10,746 nucleotides of DNA from JALZCH01 sp036387315. GTDB taxonomy: Bacteria; Acidobacteriota; Blastocatellia; Pyrinomonadales; Pyrinomonadaceae. The DNA is taken from positions 1 through 10,746 of the forward strand of contig DASVTY010000122.1 of assembly GCA_036387315.1 (NCBI GenBank). Reading direction: 5' to 3'. Positions within the stretch are counted from its first letter, which is position 1, and each line of letters starts with the position of its first letter. Both the position numbers and the translations under genes were made by a program. Positions 7,581 to 10,746 of this stretch are shown here, one piece after another. A model generated the notes under the pieces. The model saw only the letters and a program-made list of their open reading frames with translations, did not search any database and was not told the DNA's origin.

Positions 7581-7610
7581 TTGACAAGTTGTTAGGCAAC
7601 GAGATAAGAT
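7581..7610 (+). promoter_or_regulatory. Sigma70-type promoter of the BACON-array surface protein gene
   Basis: A perfect -35 TTGACA (7581-7586) is preceded by a T-rich run, followed by an 18-nt spacer and TAAGAT (7605-7610). GATAAG at 7603 would give a 16-nt spacer instead. The predicted start is near 7617, with a leader of about 175 nt before the ATG at 7792. A small inverted repeat, GTTG-TTAGG-CAAC (7588-7600), lies in the spacer. Confidence 0.62.
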
Positions 7611-7641
7611 AACAAGACTGTCTAAAACTAGATTCTCGTTG
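7597..7641. repeat. Inverted repeat spanning the -10 and start site of the plus-strand promoter
   Basis: CAACGAGA (7597-7604) is repeated in inverted form as TCTCGTTG (7634-7641), with 29 nt between the arms. The arms bracket the -10 box and the predicted start. This could be two half-sites of an operator; it cannot act as an RNA hairpin if transcription begins near 7617, because the first arm is upstream. Confidence 0.3.
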
Positions 7642-7776
7642 TAAAAGAAACGCAGGTTATTTACTTCTTTTGTAAAAAGTTAAAACATTCATTAGAATTT
7701 TAGGTTAATCAATTCGCAAGTCTTGATTTCGTCCGACCATTCCGTTTAACAACTTCTTAATGAATTAGCAATATTT

Positions 7777-7780
7777 GGAG
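7777..7780 (+). promoter_or_regulatory. Shine-Dalgarno-like GGAG before the BACON-array gene
   Basis: GGAG ends 11 nt before the ATG at 7792, slightly farther than usual. An in-frame TGA at 7786-7788 rules out any upstream extension, so 7792 is the earliest possible start. Confidence 0.5.
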
Positions 7781-7791
7781 TTAGCTGAATT

Positions 7792-10746
7792 ATGCCGACA
7801 ATTATTTCTCATAAAAAACTAAAATTTTCTCTAACGGCTCTGTTTATTTTATTATTTACGGTTGTTTCATTTTCTTTTGGAACTTCCTACGCCAAAAAAT
7901 TCATTTTCGCCGAACAATCCCCTGTCGGCGAGAAAAAACAGGAAGAAAAGTCGGCTGTTGAAAAAAGCGTATTCGCTTCGATTTTCAGCATTTTTTACGG
8001 TTCAAACTCCGACGATTTGTCACCCGCCGCCGTCTTCATCGTTAATGACAACAGTGATACAACCGATGCTGCGCCGGGAAACGGCGCTTGCTTGGATGCG
8101 AATGGCAAATGCACTTTGCGCGCGGCGATTCAGGAAGCCAACGCAATTGCGGGTGTTGATACGATCAATTTCAACTTCGCCGATCCCGTCAATTCGATTC
8201 AGCTCGATCCGAATCTCTCGTCCGGCGAGCTGGTGATTAGCGAAGGCGTAACAATCAACGGACCCGGAGCGCGTCTTTTAACAATAATTGGCAACACCTC
8301 AGTTTCAACCGCCGATATTCTCAACATCGCCGCGAGCGCGACCACAACGACCAAAATCAGCGGAATTACCATTGCGAAATCTGGAAGACACGGAATCAGC
8401 AATGCCGGCAAATTGGAATTATCCGATGTAGCGATCAAAGAGAGCCGCGGCGCCGGAATTAACAATACCGCGCGGCTAATGGTTAGTCGAACGCTGATTT
8501 ATAACAACTCAAACGGCGGCATCCGACTAGCCAGCTCGTCAACTGCGGTTAACATCAGCAACACAACCGTGACCGGCAATTCATCTCCCGACAGCGGCGG
8601 AGGCATTAACAGCGCCAGCTCCGACGTGACGCTTAATAACGTCACTATCAACAAAAATACAGCCATTACCAACGGCGGCGGATTGTATTACAGCGGTCAA
8701 ACCACCGGGATAAACGTTCGGAACACGATTATCGCAGAAAACACAGCTTTGAGCGGTCCCGACGTTTTTGCTAACACCGGAATTAATTTCTTTTCGCGCG
8801 GCAACAATTTGATCGGTAAAAACACCGGCAATAACGGATTTGCAAACGGTACAAACGGCGACAAGGTGGGAACGCTCGCCGCTGCTGTCAATCCGATGCT
8901 CGGACCGCTGCAAAACAACGGAGGGCAAACCGATACGCGCGCGCTAGATTCGACGAGTCCGGCGATAAATGCCGGAAATATGTGCGTCTCCGATTTAAGC
9001 TGCACACAAAACACTAATCCTGCGTCTGCTTTAAGTACGGATCAACGCGGCATCAATTTGCCCAGAGTATATGAAAACGTCATTGATATGGGCGCGTTTG
9101 AAACAGTTTATCCGCAAGCTTCAATCAGCTCGCTGTCGCCGAGCAATTGGGGAACGGGCAGAGGCGCCTTCGTGCTGACCGTGAACGGCACCGATTTTGT
9201 CGCAGGTTCAAAGGTAAAGTGGAACGGAATAGAAAAAACAACCACTTTCGTCTCCAATAATCAGTTAACAGTAAATATCTCAGCTTCGGAAGTTGCCGCT
9301 TCCGCACAAATTCCGGTAACGGTTGTAAATCCCCAACCGAATTCCGGACAAACCAATACCGTCACTTTTACAGTTGCCAACTGCACTTATTCGCTCAATC
9401 CAACAACGATGCCCAGTTTCTCCGTCGCGGGTGGAACCGCGAGCGTTGCTTTAACGACTTTGGGCGGCTGTCCTTGGGAGTCTCAGAGTAATGTTTCGTG
9501 GATTTCGTTAAACTCCGGCAGCACCAACGGTACGGGTTCTGCAAACATATTGTTTACGGTACAACCGAATTTGGGGGCGGCGCGCACAGGAACAATTACG
9601 ATTGGCGATAAAACTCTAACCGTCACTCAACCGAATAATTGCACTTTCACTTTATCAGAGAATACATACAGCTTTACTAACACCGGTGGAAGTAACACCG
9701 TTTTTCTATACCCCAGCGATCCGGCGACATGCTCATGGACGGTGACTGAAGATATACCGTGGATTTCGGTCAGTCCGATGAGCGGTACCGGATTGGGAAC
9801 GCTTACTTATACAGCACAAGCAAATACCGGAGCCGCGCGTAGCGGAACATTTACTGTTGGAAATCAAATATTTACAATCAATCAAGCCGCTACTGCTTGT
9901 AATTACAGCATCAATCCAACAAACAAAACTTTTACCGCTGCCGCAAGCACGGATTTCAGCATTGCAATAACAACAACCGGCAATTGTTCTTGGACAGCAA
10001 CAAAAAGCGCTACCTGGGTAACATTTACCAGCCCCGCGAGTGGAACTGGATCCGGAACGGTTACCTTTTCGGTTGCAGCAAATACTGGTGCAGAAAGAAC
10101 CGCAACTATTACGATAGGCGGACAGATTTTCAATATTACTCAACAAGCTCCATGTGCTTACAGTCTTTTGCCCTCGAGTCAAAACGTTCCGGGCGGCAGC
10201 GGAAACTATACTTTCTCGGTGACAACAGCCAACGGTTGCGCCTGGACTGCATCCACAACCTTTCCCTGGATAACTTTTCCCAATGGCTCGACCGGAACCG
10301 GAAACGGACAGGTGAGTTTTTCCGTCGCCTCAAATACAACAGGAGGAACGAGAACCGGCACTATTACGGTTAATGGACAAACTTTCACGGTTACTCAGAC
10401 CGCCTGCACTTTCAGCATTGATCCGACTAATCGAAACTTTACCCTTACCGGAGGAACGCAAAACATCGTCGTGACCGCGACCAGCAATTGCGCGTGGTCG
10501 GCAATCGTTACAAGCAATTCGCCTTGGGTAACGATAACCGGCGGCTCAAGCGGCAGCGGAAATGGAACGGTCGCAATCTCAGTTACACCAAATAGCGGCG
10601 CGCAAAGAACGGCAACTCTGACTATAGCCGGACAAACTTTCACGGTTACTCAAGACGCGGGCTGCACTTACAGCATTGAGCCGACCAGCAGTCAACCGCT
10701 TTCCGCCGCCGGTGGAAATAGCATCTTTACGCTGACAACAAGCAGC
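7792..10746 (+). CDS. Giant exported surface protein: CSLREA, beta-helix, IPT/TIG-like, BACON array (3' end beyond the window)
   Basis: Seen: 985 codons open from ATG 7792 to the right edge, with no frameshift. Residues 1-34 are a signal peptide (HKKLK, a hydrophobic run, then SYA|K). 'CTLRAAIQEANA' at 107-118, after 'FIVNDNSD', is the CSLREA motif. Residues about 130-360 are Asn/Gly/Thr-rich beta-helix rungs (for example 'NNVTINKNTAITNGGG'). 'LGPLQNNGGQTDTRALD', 'SPAINAG' and a final 'DMGAFE' (to 437) match the choice-of-anchor Q pattern. Residues 441-528 resemble an IPT/TIG domain (SISSLSPSNW, then VTVVNPQP). From 531 onward come five full BACON domains and a sixth that is cut off by the window edge. 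Known: these modules occur in exported bacterial surface proteins; BACON was proposed to bind carbohydrate but may serve as a spacer. Inferred: a cell-surface adhesin or structural protein; no catalytic residues are evident. The anchoring mode and true length lie outside the window. Confidence 0.88.
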   Translation, partial: MPTIISHKKLKFSLTALFILLFTVVSFSFGTSYAKKFIFAEQSPVGEKKQEEKSAVEKSVFASIFSIFYGSNSDDLSPAAVFIVNDNSDTTDAAPGNGACLDANGKCTLRAAIQEANAIAGVDTINFNFADPVNSIQLDPNLSSGELVISEGVTINGPGARLLTIIGNTSVSTADILNIAASATTTTKISGITIAKSGRHGISNAGKLELSDVAIKESRGAGINNTARLMVSRTLIYNNSNGGIRLASSSTAVNISNTTVTGNSSPDSGGGINSASSDVTLNNVTINKNTAITNGGGLYYSGQTTGINVRNTIIAENTALSGPDVFANTGINFFSRGNNLIGKNTGNNGFANGTNGDKVGTLAAAVNPMLGPLQNNGGQTDTRALDSTSPAINAGNMCVSDLSCTQNTNPASALSTDQRGINLPRVYENVIDMGAFETVYPQASISSLSPSNWGTGRGAFVLTVNGTDFVAGSKVKWNGIEKTTTFVSNNQLTVNISASEVAASAQIPVTVVNPQPNSGQTNTVTFTVANCTYSLNPTTMPSFSVAGGTASVALTTLGGCPWESQSNVSWISLNSGSTNGTGSANILFTVQPNLGAARTGTITIGDKTLTVTQPNNCTFTLSENTYSFTNTGGSNTVFLYPSDPATCSWTVTEDIPWISVSPMSGTGLGTLTYTAQANTGAARSGTFTVGNQIFTINQAATACNYSINPTNKTFTAAASTDFSIAITTTGNCSWTATKSATWVTFTSPASGTGSGTVTFSVAANTGAERTATITIGGQIFNITQQAPCAYSLLPSSQNVPGGSGNYTFSVTTANGCAWTASTTFPWITFPNGSTGTGNGQVSFSVASNTTGGTRTGTITVNGQTFTVTQTACTFSIDPTNRNFTLTGGTQNIVVTATSNCAWSAIVTSNSPWVTITGGSSGSGNGTVAISVTPNSGAQRTATLTIAGQTFTVTQDAGCTYSIEPTSSQPLSAAGGNSIFTLTTSS
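9382..10746 (+). repeat. Tandem BACON domain array (five full units, a sixth partial)
   Basis: Units begin with Cys at residues 531, 617, 703, 788, 872 and 958, so the period is 84-86 residues (about 255 bp). Each reads C-x-[YF]-[ST]-[LI], a Gly-rich turn, then a second Cys in '[NGT]C-x-W', then 'W[IV]', 'GxGxG', 'R[TS]G/ATxTxG' and 'xxFTVTQ'. The second Cys falls 28-30 residues after the first in every complete unit (560, 647, 732, 816, 900). This fits one disulfide per domain, though that is not proven by sequence. The array runs past the window edge. Confidence 0.9.
10375..10652 (+). repeat. Exact 23-nt direct repeat inside neighbouring BACON units
   Basis: The 23 bases at 10375-10397 recur without change at 10630-10652, exactly 255 bp (85 codons) apart. 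They encode the closing strand of BACON units 4 and 5 (GQTFTVTQ). Older units encode similar residues with different codons, so this pair is likely a recent duplication or gene conversion. Confidence 0.75.

Larger units (their letters stand above)
7271..7791. other. Divergent intergenic promoter region (521 bp)
   Basis: This AT-rich gap separates the starts of the minus-strand metalloprotease gene and the plus-strand BACON-array gene. It holds two outward-facing sigma70-type promoters (listed separately), three short inverted repeats, and a direct repeat of TTAAATTT at 7515 and 7527, exactly 12 bp apart. I see no credible small gene, tRNA or terminator. The predicted leaders are about 165 nt (minus) and 175 nt (plus), long enough for post-transcriptional control, but no known riboswitch is recognised. 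Confidence 0.7.

Noticed and set aside
7862..8236. 124-residue plus-strand frame
   Set aside because: Alternate frame over the signal peptide/CSLREA region of the real gene starting at 7792; composition is not protein-like.
9733..10182. 149-residue Cys/Ser-rich minus-strand frame
   Set aside because: It lies antisense to the BACON array, has no start context, and its composition is produced by the repeated Thr/Gly/Asn codons on the other strand.
9984..10373. 129-residue plus-strand frame
   Set aside because: A +1 shadow within the BACON array; the array frame is continuous and shows domain periodicity.

Overview
The window looks like a chromosomal segment of a diderm, heterotrophic soil-type bacterium. 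The best guess is Acidobacteriota (Blastocatellia / Pyrinomonas-like). This is an inference from protein style: a CSLREA / choice-of-anchor beta-helix protein, BACON domain arrays, and 'DGDGxxDxAVxRxxxGTWY' FG-GAP repeats, in a genome of intermediate GC with AT-rich intergenic DNA. There is no rRNA, tRNA, CRISPR array, insertion sequence or phage gene in the window.

Layout. Four genes lie on the minus strand and one on the plus strand. Listed in minus-strand transcription order, they are: (a) 7270-4385, a secreted metzincin-type metalloprotease (M11/gametolysin-like) followed by one BACON domain and six FG-GAP/VCBS calcium-loop repeats, closed by a very clear intrinsic terminator at 4352-4324; (b) 4287-2725, a secreted M28 zinc peptidase related to carboxypeptidase Q; (c) 2685-1474, the Na+/H+ antiporter NhaA; (d) 1341 to beyond the left edge, an exported LCAT/lipase-type alpha/beta hydrolase, 447 codons visible and lacking only its C-terminus. 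Genes b and c are 39 bp apart and probably share a transcript; gene d may also belong to it. On the plus strand, 7792 to beyond the right edge encodes a very large exported surface protein of at least 985 residues. It contains a CSLREA motif, a parallel beta-helix, a choice-of-anchor-Q-like module, an IPT/TIG-like domain and at least six BACON domains at 84-86 residue spacing.

Between the two BACON-bearing genes is a 521-bp non-coding region with a pair of convincing, back-to-back sigma70-type promoters: TTGACA-N17-TATAAA on the minus strand and TTGACA-N18-TAAGAT on the plus strand. Their -35 boxes lie about 110 bp apart, and a 17-bp palindrome sits between them. Each promoter gives a leader of roughly 165-175 nt. 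This arrangement suggests coordinated expression of a surface-adhesive or structural protein and a secreted protease that carry the same accessory domain.

Taken together the window encodes an extracellular nutrient-processing and surface set (endoprotease, exopeptidase, lipase/acyltransferase, giant surface protein) with one housekeeping ion antiporter. I see no defence system or clearly new enzyme class. The most distinctive features are the divergent BACON pair, the cysteine-paired BACON array, and the protease/BACON/FG-GAP architecture.
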